A stretch of 50,807 nucleotides of DNA from Deltaproteobacteria bacterium (GTDB taxonomy: Bacteria; JACQOV01), in NCBI GenBank assembly GCA_016202395.1, contig JACQOV010000009.1:1-50807 (forward strand). The letters are read 5' to 3'. This document shows positions 27,964-36,495 of this stretch, piece after piece. Position 1 is the stretch's first letter. The number at the start of each line of letters is the position of its first letter. The notes beneath the pieces are model-generated. The model saw only the letters and a program-made list of their open reading frames with translations, did not search any database and was not told the origin of the DNA. The position numbers and the translations under genes were made by a program.

Positions 27964-30831
27964 CTACTTCTTACCAACCACAATGTACGCTTGAGAAGGA
28001 TTTCCACAGGATTCGATAACAGAAATGTCCCTAAAACCAACTCTCAATAACATATTCACCAGCTCCTCCTTCCTATAAAACCTAAAAACACCCTTATCTT
28101 CATAGTTAAAAACCGACGAAGTATTATTAATATAACTTTTTGCCTCGTCAAGTAGTTCTTCCTTTGTTAGATCAGATGGAATCTCTTCCTCAGATAAGTT
28201 TTTAATTTTTTCTAATGTTTCGATCACGTTAGGTGATAGATCTGCATCGGGCTTTAAAGTTGAAATAATTACCTGACCACCCGTCCTCAAAAGCTTATAA
28301 AACTGGGACAAAACTCCTTCCGGCTTTTTCAAATAAGAAACAACAAGGCTTGCAATGAGGGTGCTGAAGTGCCTTTTCTCAAAATGCTTTAAAAGGCCTC
28401 CATTAGCTTCTAAATCTATGTTGTAATAAGCTAATGGGTAACCTACTAGCCCGTGCTTTTCTAGAAGAGTCCGATGCTTTTTCTCAGCTTTTGTTAAAGC
28501 CTGTTCCACAAAATCAACGGAAATAATCGCTGGAGCATCTGGTAACTCCGGAACCCTATTATTTTGAATCCAATCAGACAACATCACCTGGACTAAGTTG
28601 CCAGTGCCACAACCAATATCTCCTATAACACCTCTCACCCTAGGCAATACAAGCCGAGTTTGATCCAAAAGAAACTCTGGATATTCTTTCGAAAACATCA
28701 GCACATCAAACCCAACCTTCCCATTCTTGCCACCTAAGAGATGACGGGTCCAATAACGCTTGTAATCCATTTTGACGTTTCTTCTAACGCGAGCCATTTC
28801 CACCTCATGGATCTTGATTGCCTGAGCCACTCCTAAAGGAAGGGGATTAACTTCTTTCCGATAAAGATGCTTCCAAATTTGTTTTACAATGAGCGAAAAA
28901 ACCGACAAAGCTTCGTCACTCGTTTTAACAAGATGCCCTGTAGGAACTTCAACAAGCTCATTCTCTGGATTGGGACTCACCGACATCAGGTGTCGAACTC
29001 GATTAGAATTGACCCAGTAATCATACTTTCCACAAATCCAAGTAATGGGAGTGAAAATTCTTTTCATGTCTTCCACAGCATCTTCTAAAAAGATTGTCCT
29101 CGATCGGACAGCATCAGGTCCAAAATGGTTTTCAGAGATGCTGTAACCTAAAATCAACACATCACCAAACCTTTTTCCTTTTGCATAATCACCCAGGTAA
29201 TCAATACCACCTGTCACATTCTGAATAAGATCTTGAGCGTCGGAAGCGCCCATGGGGGCGATCCAATACTTAATGCGCTCCCCTTCCTCCAAAATCACTT
29301 TCCTGGCTGGCACTGAGGTGAGGCTGAATGAGACTAAAACAATACCGTCACAGCCAAACGTGTCGTTGTCTTCAACAAACCGGATGGTCGTTAACAAATC
29401 GTCCACCATCTGTGATAATTCAAAATGATATAATTCTTTTCCTTCTTCGTTACATTCTAAATCCCTATAGCTCTCCCCGAGTTGATTGATGCCGTCATAG
29501 CGTATCACAACAGCCTCTTTCCCTAGTCTTTTAAAATTTTGTATGATTGTATGAGCTAAAGCAAAAGTTGTTTCTTTTCTTCTGGCATATGCAGGTGGAA
29601 TGATGACAATCAAGGCGTGGCGTTTTTCTTTTCCGGCCCAGGTTTTGTTTAAAATTCCGACGATCTCTTGGCCCTTTTCGTTTTTGTAGCGGACAATCTC
29701 AATGGGAACCGATGATCTGCCGAGAGCCGTTAGTAGTTTTCGATACCCGAAATAAATCCCCAAGAACGCTTTGTTGAAAAGGCTTAAGAATTTAGAGAAG
29801 AAACCCTCCTCAAGTTTCGTAAAGGTCTCTCGATAAAATCGATAACTCCCATGCCGCTTTTCAATCTCAATACCCACTCGGATTCGATTCTTCGCATCCC
29901 CTTCCTCCCAAGGAACCCTGGATTTAACAATCCCCCTCCCCTCTAACAAAGTTCCCGCATCGGTCAATAATTCACAACTTTGAATTTCCTCCGAAACCTC
30001 GAAAGGGAAATCGTTCTGCTCCACCACGATTGAAAAACCGGATTCGCTCCAACCTTCAACAGGAACATTCCAAACTTTACCACCCTGCAGAGTCAGCCGA
30101 GCTTCAATCTCTTCCGCCCCTTCTTCTCTAGGCTCTCTCCGCCGATCCACATAAATCAGATCGGGGCAGGAAACGACGGGACCGAGGTCCCCATCGAGAT
30201 CTTGAATAAACGATTCAAAAAAGTGGTTGATCCCTTTTAACTCAAAAGAAAGGTAGATCGCTTGATAGAGCTTCAAACGAGGAGTGACACCGGGAGTTAA
30301 AAACCGAAGGTAAATCCTCCCTCCTTCGAGCCGATCGATGACCCCTTCAAAAAAATTCCGCGTTCCACCCGCAACACCGCCAACAACACCGGTGACAGGA
30401 ACCCTTGCATCTTTGGACTGCTTTAGAATCGAGTGGATCACGGAGTCGCCGCGAACAGGCTTTAGATTCTTTCCAGGTGGAAAATCAAATTCTTTCTGAA
30501 AGCCTTGAAGGGTATCAGTAAGGAGATAATGCAAGGCAAAGTTCCGCAGAAACTTTCGATCCTTTTCAGAGATATGAACAAATTCGGCTTCGATGCGAAC
30601 GAATCGAGAGTCCTGGATCGGTTGTTGCGACAAAACGTGGATTTCGGCTTTAACAGGTTTGCTTCGATAGGGAAGTTCAATCCGAACAGGGAGTGTCTGA
30701 TGAAGGGGAACGTCTCCCGCAACCTCCGCGTAAAAGCCCCCCGGGCTAATCTCAACCACGCTCCCTTCACCGATCGACTTGGATTGGAGTCGGAAATAAC
30801 AGCGCTTCCAGGGAAGTTTTTCCTTCTCCAT
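27964..30831 (-). CDS. PilZ-like / alpha-beta hydrolase (LuxD-like acyltransferase fold) / SAM-dependent methyltransferase fusion, 955 aa
   Basis: PilZ-like RRREPRE..EGWSESGFSI; hydrolase nucleophile region GIVLVSFSLTSVPARK, CGKYDYW, PTGHLV; methyltransferase motif VIGDIGCGTGNLVQV. Confidence 0.8.
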   Translation of the reverse strand: MEKEKLPWKRCYFRLQSKSIGEGSVVEISPGGFYAEVAGDVPLHQTLPVRIELPYRSKPVKAEIHVLSQQPIQDSRFVRIEAEFVHISEKDRKFLRNFALHYLLTDTLQGFQKEFDFPPGKNLKPVRGDSVIHSILKQSKDARVPVTGVVGGVAGGTRNFFEGVIDRLEGGRIYLRFLTPGVTPRLKLYQAIYLSFELKGINHFFESFIQDLDGDLGPVVSCPDLIYVDRRREPREEGAEEIEARLTLQGGKVWNVPVEGWSESGFSIVVEQNDFPFEVSEEIQSCELLTDAGTLLEGRGIVKSRVPWEEGDAKNRIRVGIEIEKRHGSYRFYRETFTKLEEGFFSKFLSLFNKAFLGIYFGYRKLLTALGRSSVPIEIVRYKNEKGQEIVGILNKTWAGKEKRHALIVIIPPAYARRKETTFALAHTIIQNFKRLGKEAVVIRYDGINQLGESYRDLECNEEGKELYHFELSQMVDDLLTTIRFVEDNDTFGCDGIVLVSFSLTSVPARKVILEEGERIKYWIAPMGASDAQDLIQNVTGGIDYLGDYAKGKRFGDVLILGYSISENHFGPDAVRSRTIFLEDAVEDMKRIFTPITWICGKYDYWVNSNRVRHLMSVSPNPENELVEVPTGHLVKTSDEALSVFSLIVKQIWKHLYRKEVNPLPLGVAQAIKIHEVEMARVRRNVKMDYKRYWTRHLLGGKNGKVGFDVLMFSKEYPEFLLDQTRLVLPRVRGVIGDIGCGTGNLVQVMLSDWIQNNRVPELPDAPAIISVDFVEQALTKAEKKHRTLLEKHGLVGYPLAYYNIDLEANGGLLKHFEKRHFSTLIASLVVSYLKKPEGVLSQFYKLLRTGGQVIISTLKPDADLSPNVIETLEKIKNLSEEEIPSDLTKEELLDEAKSYINNTSSVFNYEDKGVFRFYRKEELVNMLLRVGFRDISVIESCGNPSQAYIVVGKK

Positions 30832-30841
30832 CAGCTTCCTT

Positions 30842-31606
30842 TCAATCGATCCCGCTCAATAGCTCCCGCGCCCGCCCTCGGTAATACTCTTCTTCACAAT
30901 CTGGAACGTTGGGATCCGAAGGGATCGTGAAGATAAACTCAAGCTGCTCCCGCGCTTTCCCCTTCTCCCCCTTCTTTAAATAACTCTCCGCCATCAAGAA
31001 TCGTGTTGCTGCCCGATACGGTGAAAAATCGTATTGAAGCCCCTGTTGATAGTACTCCAATGATTTGTCGATGTTTCGCAGCGGCCAAGGCAGCTCATAA
31101 TAGTAGCGCCCCAACGAAACTACCGCATAACCATCGTCAATAGACGGATCGATCTCAACGGCTTTGGTAATCCCACGGTAATACTCTCGGTCTAAGCCCT
31201 GCAACACCGCCTTGACCACACCAATTCCACGAATATACATCCCCACGCTTACCGTCCGGTACAAATGTCCCTCCACACGGTTGGGCTCCAACTCCACCGC
31301 CCGCGTTCCATAAACCTTGTATCCTTCCTCCCCATATTTTTTTTGCTTCTCTCGATCGTCGGAGAGATAGCCGATGTAAAATAACGAACGGGCGATTTTC
31401 CAGTGAGCTTCGTAATGGTTGGGATCGATTTTGAGGACATTCTTGTACTCTTCGATCGACCGATGGAACTCGTCTTCACAGGTTAGAAAAGAACGATCTC
31501 CGCGATCCAAGATCTCTTGAAGGGAATCCTGCGCAGAAAGGGGATAAACCGCCACAACCGATAGGGCTACAATGTTGGGAAGAATACGCTGAAAAATCCA
31601 AGACAT
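30842..31606 (-). CDS. Exported TPR-type protein (TatT/DUF-like)
   Basis: N-terminal signal-like segment; repeated YKNVLKIDPNHYEAHWKIARSLFYIGY / YYRGITKAVEIDPSIDDGYAVVSLGRYYYELP. Confidence 0.65.
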   Translation of the reverse strand: MSWIFQRILPNIVALSVVAVYPLSAQDSLQEILDRGDRSFLTCEDEFHRSIEEYKNVLKIDPNHYEAHWKIARSLFYIGYLSDDREKQKKYGEEGYKVYGTRAVELEPNRVEGHLYRTVSVGMYIRGIGVVKAVLQGLDREYYRGITKAVEIDPSIDDGYAVVSLGRYYYELPWPLRNIDKSLEYYQQGLQYDFSPYRAATRFLMAESYLKKGEKGKAREQLEFIFTIPSDPNVPDCEEEYYRGRARELLSGID

Positions 31607-31664
31607 GCTGGCTCTTAATATACACTATCCGACACCGCTGGGCAAACCTGAAGACAAAGCAATC

Positions 31665-31746
31665 GGAGGGCGAGGGACTCGAACCCCCAAGGGCTTGCGC
31701 CCGCCTGATTTCAAGTCAGGTGCCTTACCAATTAGACTAGCCCTCC
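31665..31746 (-). tRNA. tRNA-Ser (anticodon UGA)
   Basis: Reverse complement folds: acceptor GGAGGGC/GCCCTCC, anticodon arm CCTGA-CTTGAAA-TCAGG, long variable arm GGGC-GCAA-GCCC, T arm GGGGG-TTCGAGT-CCCTC. Confidence 0.95.
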
Positions 31747-31778
31747 TGAGTTTTCAATTTTACTCTACTTGTGGTTCG

Positions 31779-32816
31779 ATGTCGAGATCAGGTATCCTAT
31801 TCCCTCAAATGAAACGTCGCCACGGTCAGACGATCACGTGGATCCTTTTTCTCGTTGGGGCCTCTCTCTTTGCCCTCCTGCTTTATTGGGCGGGTCCCAA
31901 AAATCTTGCTGCCCATCTCAAGGCGGCAGGCCCCTATCTCTTTCTCGTCGTCCTTTTCTATGGTCTGGCTCAGATGTCGTACACACAAGCCTGGCGGGTT
32001 CTGCTCGGTGAATATCGGCACAAGATCCCTTTCTGGAAACTCTTCGGCGTTTATCTCGCTGGCGACTCCATCAATTACCTCATCCCTTCCGGAAACCTTG
32101 CGGGGGAACCCATCAAAGCGCAACTTCTTCGACACGATCTGGGAGTCCTTCGAGGGCTCACCTCCGTCACGATCAACAAACTCTCCGAAACGGTCTCGAT
32201 GGTGATCTTTCTCCTCGTGGGAGTGAGCTGGGCCCTCTGGAATCTCTCTTTCCCCACCGCACTCCGATGGGCAACACTGTTTGTGCTTACAGGAACAACC
32301 GTGGCGATCGCCCTCTTTTTCTGGCGTCAGAGGAAGGGAATCTTCGACCCCGTTTTTCGCTTTCTGGCAAAGCTGGGTGTCAAAGGCCCTCGATTTGAAA
32401 GTTGGCATCAAGCAGCCAAAGAGCTCGACGTCCAGATCTCCGCCTTCCACACGATGGGGGGCCGAGGCATGGGAACCTCCCTCTTTTTCAATCTCCTCGG
32501 TTGGTTCGGAGGCGTGTTAGAGGCCTATTGGCTACTTCGTCTCCTTGATCTTCCGGCAAGTCTCTCTACGGCTTTTATTTTTGAGAGCTTGGCCCTTATC
32601 GTTCAAAATGCCACCTTTTTTATTCCGGGCCGCCTCGGCGGGAGCGATGGCGGACGCGTCCTTATCTTTACCCTTTTAGGCTTTGCCGCCACAAAAGGGT
32701 TTTCTTTCAGCGTGATGCGCAGGTGCCGCGAGCTTTTCTGGGTGGCCGTTGGGCTCCTATTCCTTTTACGCCTCCGCCCTAAAACCTCTACTCCTACAGC
32801 TTCCAACACACCTTGA
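31779..32816 (+). CDS. Lysylphosphatidylglycerol synthase TM-region / flippase-like membrane protein (UPF0104-like)
   Basis: KNLAAHLKAAGPYLFLVVLFYGLAQMSYTQAWRVLL, GDSINYLIPSGNLAGEPIKAQLLR, IPGRLGGSDGGRV. Start at 31779 or 31809; the ORF-track extension to 31605 reads through the antisense of the tRNA. Confidence 0.85.
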   Translation: MSRSGILFPQMKRRHGQTITWILFLVGASLFALLLYWAGPKNLAAHLKAAGPYLFLVVLFYGLAQMSYTQAWRVLLGEYRHKIPFWKLFGVYLAGDSINYLIPSGNLAGEPIKAQLLRHDLGVLRGLTSVTINKLSETVSMVIFLLVGVSWALWNLSFPTALRWATLFVLTGTTVAIALFFWRQRKGIFDPVFRFLAKLGVKGPRFESWHQAAKELDVQISAFHTMGGRGMGTSLFFNLLGWFGGVLEAYWLLRLLDLPASLSTAFIFESLALIVQNATFFIPGRLGGSDGGRVLIFTLLGFAATKGFSFSVMRRCRELFWVAVGLLFLLRLRPKTSTPTASNTP

Positions 32817-33517
32817 TGAATACCTCTAACATTCAATGCCTGCTTCTCGATTACGGCGGAACCCTAGACTCCGATGGAGAAACATGGCTGCGCCGTTTCT
32901 TTCGTCTCTATCAAGAAGAAGGTTTCGATATCCCGCTGGAGAAATTTGAAAAGGCTTTTTACGCCTCGGATGACGCTCTCAACAAAAGCCAAAAGATCCA
33001 AAACGCCGGCCTTCTTGAAACCCTCAAACTACAGGTTCATGGAGTTTTTAAAAACCTGAAGATTCGGGAAAGAAAGCGACGGCAAAGGATCATCGAAAAT
33101 TTCTTCATCGACTCGGTTCGACAAATACAGCGAAATCTCCCGCTCTTAAAGAGATTGGCCTCCCGTTATCGGCTCGGAATCATCTCGAATTTCTATGGAA
33201 ATCTTGAAACCATTCTTGAGGAACAAGGGCTAAAACCTCTTTTGGATCTCTGGTTAGATTCGACACAAGCGGGGCTTATGAAACCGGAGCCTGCCTTTTT
33301 CCAAAAAGCGATCGACCATTGGAGAGGTAAACCCTCTCAAATCCTCATGGTGGGAGATTCCCCTAACCGCGATATGCAAGGGGCTAAAGGGGTCGGAATG
33401 CCCCATGTGTGGCTTTGCAACGCGGACAATCTCAAGAAAGATCCCTGCTGCTCCGGAGACCCCAAGATCTCTTCGTTCTTAGACCTTGAAAATCTTCTTC
33501 TCACGGAGGGGTCATGA
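32816..33517 (+). CDS. HAD-superfamily hydrolase
   Basis: LLLDYGGTLDSDGETW, LGIISNFYGNLE, LMVGDSPNRDMQGAKGVGM. Confidence 0.9.
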   Translation: MNTSNIQCLLLDYGGTLDSDGETWLRRFFRLYQEEGFDIPLEKFEKAFYASDDALNKSQKIQNAGLLETLKLQVHGVFKNLKIRERKRRQRIIENFFIDSVRQIQRNLPLLKRLASRYRLGIISNFYGNLETILEEQGLKPLLDLWLDSTQAGLMKPEPAFFQKAIDHWRGKPSQILMVGDSPNRDMQGAKGVGMPHVWLCNADNLKKDPCCSGDPKISSFLDLENLLLTEGS

Positions 33518-34248
33518 AGGCGGGGATTATCGCCGCTGGAGAAGGGAGACGCTTTCGAGAACAGGGTTGGTCCATGCTAAAACCTCTCGTTCCGATCCAT
33601 GGAACCCCCTTGATCGAGATCGCTTTTAGAGCGATGGAATCGGCCGGAATCGAGGAGATCTTTTGCCTGTTTCGCACCCAAGGCCAACCGATCGTGGATC
33701 ACCTCAAGAAATGTCCATTTAAACTTCGCTGGTCTTATCAGCTCAAAGACACCGCCTCCTCTTATGAAACCTTTTATCATGTGGTTCGAGGGCTTGGGAG
33801 TGGCCCCTACTTGATCTCTACCGTCGATCTTGTATATGATTCTGCCGAATTAAAGGCCTTTTTGGCAAGGGCCAGCCACTTCCCCAAAGGCTCTTTGGTT
33901 CTTGGGGTAACCTCTTTTGTTCATGATGAAAAACCCCTTTGGGTCGCTTTGGGTCCAGATCAAAAGGTCTTAAAGCTTGGGGATCAGGCCGTGCCAACTC
34001 CGTGGGTGACGGCAGGTCTTTACTTCGGATCGGAGAAGGCCTTTGCCCCGTTGGTAGATGGAGGGCCCCACCGATTCTCCGCTCTTCGGGAAGGATTAAG
34101 CATGTTGGTAACCCAAGGGGTTCCGACCTATACGGTCTCTTTGTCAACCGTGATCGATATCGATACCCCGGAGGACGTCGAGATTGCGAAGAAGATTTTC
34201 GCCCCTCACCCTAACCCTCTCCCCAAAGGGGAGAGGGAACAAGGGTGA
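33514..34248 (+). CDS. NTP/sugar-phosphate nucleotidyltransferase-like protein
   Basis: MKAGIIAAGEGRRFREQGWSMLKPLVPIHGTPLIEIAFRAMESAGIEEIF; ATGA overlap with the HAD gene. C-terminus FAPHPNPLPKGEREQG is repeat-encoded. Confidence 0.9.
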   Translation: MKAGIIAAGEGRRFREQGWSMLKPLVPIHGTPLIEIAFRAMESAGIEEIFCLFRTQGQPIVDHLKKCPFKLRWSYQLKDTASSYETFYHVVRGLGSGPYLISTVDLVYDSAELKAFLARASHFPKGSLVLGVTSFVHDEKPLWVALGPDQKVLKLGDQAVPTPWVTAGLYFGSEKAFAPLVDGGPHRFSALREGLSMLVTQGVPTYTVSLSTVIDIDTPEDVEIAKKIFAPHPNPLPKGEREQG

Positions 34249-34253
34249 GGGGA
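34202..34253. repeat. Palindromic repeat cctcaccctaaccctctccccaaaggggagagggaacaagggtgagg
   Basis: Inverted repeat; supplies the nucleotidyltransferase C-terminus and stop codon. Confidence 0.85.
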
Positions 34254-34264
34254 ACGAGCTTATT

Positions 34265-35176
34265 ATGAAACTCTTAGGAATTCATCGAGAAACTCTCTAC
34301 TCTCCAGAACGGGAGAATGATGATACGGCGATCCTGCGCCTGACGGCGGAGGCCCTTCAAACCCAAGGATTCGATGTTCAAACGAAGGGGATCGAAGAAG
34401 TTCGCGCAAGCGACCTCCATCAACCGATCTTCGGAATGTGCGAAGGCCCCCAAGGGATCGAATTTCTAAAGAAAGCCGAAGCGGGAGGGTATCGAGTCAT
34501 CAATGGATCGCAAGCCGCTTTAAATTGTCATCGCTGGCGGATGTGGCCTCTCTTACAAAAAGCGGCAGCCCCTCTCCCTTCAACAGTGATTGTTTTGATC
34601 CATGGAGCAACACCCCCCAGGCTGTTCAAAAAGCTCCAGATGCAAGGCGCCCAACCGAGGCCGAGTGAGGCGTACTTGGTTAGTACGCCGCAACGAGTGC
34701 CGAGGGAGGGCAACGAAGCAGATGGACTTTTTCAACAGCCTGACAAACGGCTCTGGATTAAACGGGGAGACGTCCACAACACCCAAGAAGGGGGAGATGT
34801 TGTCTATGTGGATACCGATGAAGGGATCGAACGAACGCTACAAAATATGGCAAGCCGAGGGATCGAAAAGGTCTTGATCCAAGAGCATGTGGACGGAGAC
34901 CTCATCAAATTCTATGGGATCATTGGAAGTGATTGGTTCAAGTGGTTCTATCACAAAGGGGTGAGCCGCGGAATCCCGTTTGACGAGAGTGAGCTCCGCT
35001 CTGTCGTCGATCGAGCCGCCAAGGCGATGGGATTGGAGATCTTCGGAGGGGATGTGATTGCGGCCCCCGATCGGATGGTTTTGATCGATATTAATAGCTG
35101 GCCGAGTTTTGCCCTGTGTCGCGATGAGGCATCCCAGCAAATTGCAGATTACCTAAAAAGGAGGTTTTCAGAGTGA
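34265..35176 (+). CDS. ATP-grasp-like protein (RimK/ITPK-type fold suspected) with repeat insertion
   Basis: VLIQEHVDGDLIKFYGIIG, DVIAAPDRMVLIDINSWPSF. Start at 34265 preferred; the 34184 start lies in the repeat. Confidence 0.7.
   Translation: MKLLGIHRETLYSPERENDDTAILRLTAEALQTQGFDVQTKGIEEVRASDLHQPIFGMCEGPQGIEFLKKAEAGGYRVINGSQAALNCHRWRMWPLLQKAAAPLPSTVIVLIHGATPPRLFKKLQMQGAQPRPSEAYLVSTPQRVPREGNEADGLFQQPDKRLWIKRGDVHNTQEGGDVVYVDTDEGIERTLQNMASRGIEKVLIQEHVDGDLIKFYGIIGSDWFKWFYHKGVSRGIPFDESELRSVVDRAAKAMGLEIFGGDVIAAPDRMVLIDINSWPSFALCRDEASQQIADYLKRRFSE
34618..34742. repeat. caggctgttcaaaaagctccagatgc...gcagatggactttttcaacagcctg element inside the ATP-grasp gene
   Basis: Imperfect inverted termini caggctgtt.aaaaag / ctttttcaacagcctg. 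Confidence 0.88.
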
Positions 35177-36495
35177 GTCCAGATCGACCGAAATCAAAAA
35201 AGCTGTTTCAGGAGGAGCAAGAGGTCCTCGCTCCAGGAATCCAAAGCATCGCGCTCTATTCGCAACTGGTGCTCGATCATGGGAAAGGGGCTCAAGTTTT
35301 TGATGTCGATGACAATCGCTACATCGATTTCATCGCCGGCGTATCGGTGGGGAGTTTAGGGCATTGCCATCCACGCTATGCCAAAGCGCTTCAGCAACAG
35401 CTCGAAAAGATCACCTTTGGAAGTTTCGCCACCGCGAATCGAATCCAATTTCTAAAACTTCTCTCTTCGCTGCTCCCTGGAAAGCTCAGAAAAACTCAGC
35501 TTTACAGCGGTGGAGCCGAAGCGGTGGAGTCTGCCCTTCGTCTGGCTAAATCGCACACAAAAAAATACGAGGTGGTGGCCTTCTGGGGGGGATTCCACGG
35601 CAAAACCGGAGGGGTTTTATCACTCCTAGGGGACAGTTTCAAATTTAAATTGGGACCGTTGGCCTCAGGAACCTATCTCACCCCTTACGCCCATTGCTAT
35701 CGTTGCCCTTTCAAGATGACATTCCCCTCTTGCAACTTTCATTGCGTGGATCACATCCGGAAAAAGATTCGGCATGAGACGACCGGGGAGATTTCCGCGA
35801 TTATTGTAGAACCGATCCAAGGGACCGCGGGAAACGTCGTCCCTCCTCCAGGGTATCTCAAAGCGCTCCAAGAAGTCGCCCAAGAGAACGGCGCCCTTCT
35901 CATCGCCGATGAGATGATTACCGGCTTTGGTCGAACCGGGAAGATGTTTGGATTTCAACACGATGGAATCGTTCCCGACATCGTGACCATTGGAAAAGGG
36001 ATGGGATCCGGTTTCCCGGTGAGTGGCTTGATTTCAACCGATGAAATTATGGCTTCGAAGCCTTTCTCGAATCCCAGTTACAGCTCCTCGAGCTATGGTG
36101 GAAACCCTCTGGCCTCTGCGGCGGCTTACGTGACCCTTCAAACCATTTTGGATGAAAAGCTGATTGAGAATTCTGAAAAGCTTGGCGCGTGGATGTTAGA
36201 GGAGTTGAAAGGCTGGAAAGACCGATTCTCTTTTATCGGCGATGTGCGCGGGCGCGGACTTTTGATCGGTGTGGAACTGGTTCGGGACAAACAAACCCAA
36301 GAACCTCTCTCCAGCAAAGCGGGCCGCTTCCTTTTTGAGCAGGCCTTAGAGCGAGGGCTCTTGATGATGGTTTCTGCCTCTACGGTGCGAATCAATCCTC
36401 CCTTGGTTCTGGACAAAGCGACAGCGCAGGAAGGCTTGAAAATTATGAAAGAGGTCTTCGAGCTTTTTGAAAAAACAGAGGGTTTCAAAAATTGA
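35173..36495 (+). CDS. Class III PLP-dependent aminotransferase
   Basis: AIIVEPIQGTAGNVVPPPGYLKALQEVAQENGALLIADEMITGFGRTGKMFGFQHDGIVPDIVTIGKGMGSGFPVSG; GTG start overlapping the upstream stop. Confidence 0.95.
   Translation: MSPDRPKSKKLFQEEQEVLAPGIQSIALYSQLVLDHGKGAQVFDVDDNRYIDFIAGVSVGSLGHCHPRYAKALQQQLEKITFGSFATANRIQFLKLLSSLLPGKLRKTQLYSGGAEAVESALRLAKSHTKKYEVVAFWGGFHGKTGGVLSLLGDSFKFKLGPLASGTYLTPYAHCYRCPFKMTFPSCNFHCVDHIRKKIRHETTGEISAIIVEPIQGTAGNVVPPPGYLKALQEVAQENGALLIADEMITGFGRTGKMFGFQHDGIVPDIVTIGKGMGSGFPVSGLISTDEIMASKPFSNPSYSSSSYGGNPLASAAAYVTLQTILDEKLIENSEKLGAWMLEELKGWKDRFSFIGDVRGRGLLIGVELVRDKQTQEPLSSKAGRFLFEQALERGLLMMVSASTVRINPPLVLDKATAQEGLKIMKEVFELFEKTEGFKN

Noticed and set aside
31605-31778. 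N-terminal extension of the flippase-like ORF (GGRGTRTPKGLRPPDFKSGALPIRL)
   Set aside because: It is the antisense translation of the tRNA-Ser gene; this peptide is a classic tRNA mis-annotation. True start is 31779 or 31809.
31797-32450. 217-aa ORF antisense to the flippase-like gene
   Set aside because: Shadow ORF, charged low-complexity composition, no motifs.
34184-34264. N-terminal extension MRRRFSPLTLTLSPKGRGNKGEGNELI of the ATP-grasp ORF
   Set aside because: Encoded by the palindromic repeat and overlapping the upstream gene; ATG at 34265 fits the conserved start better.
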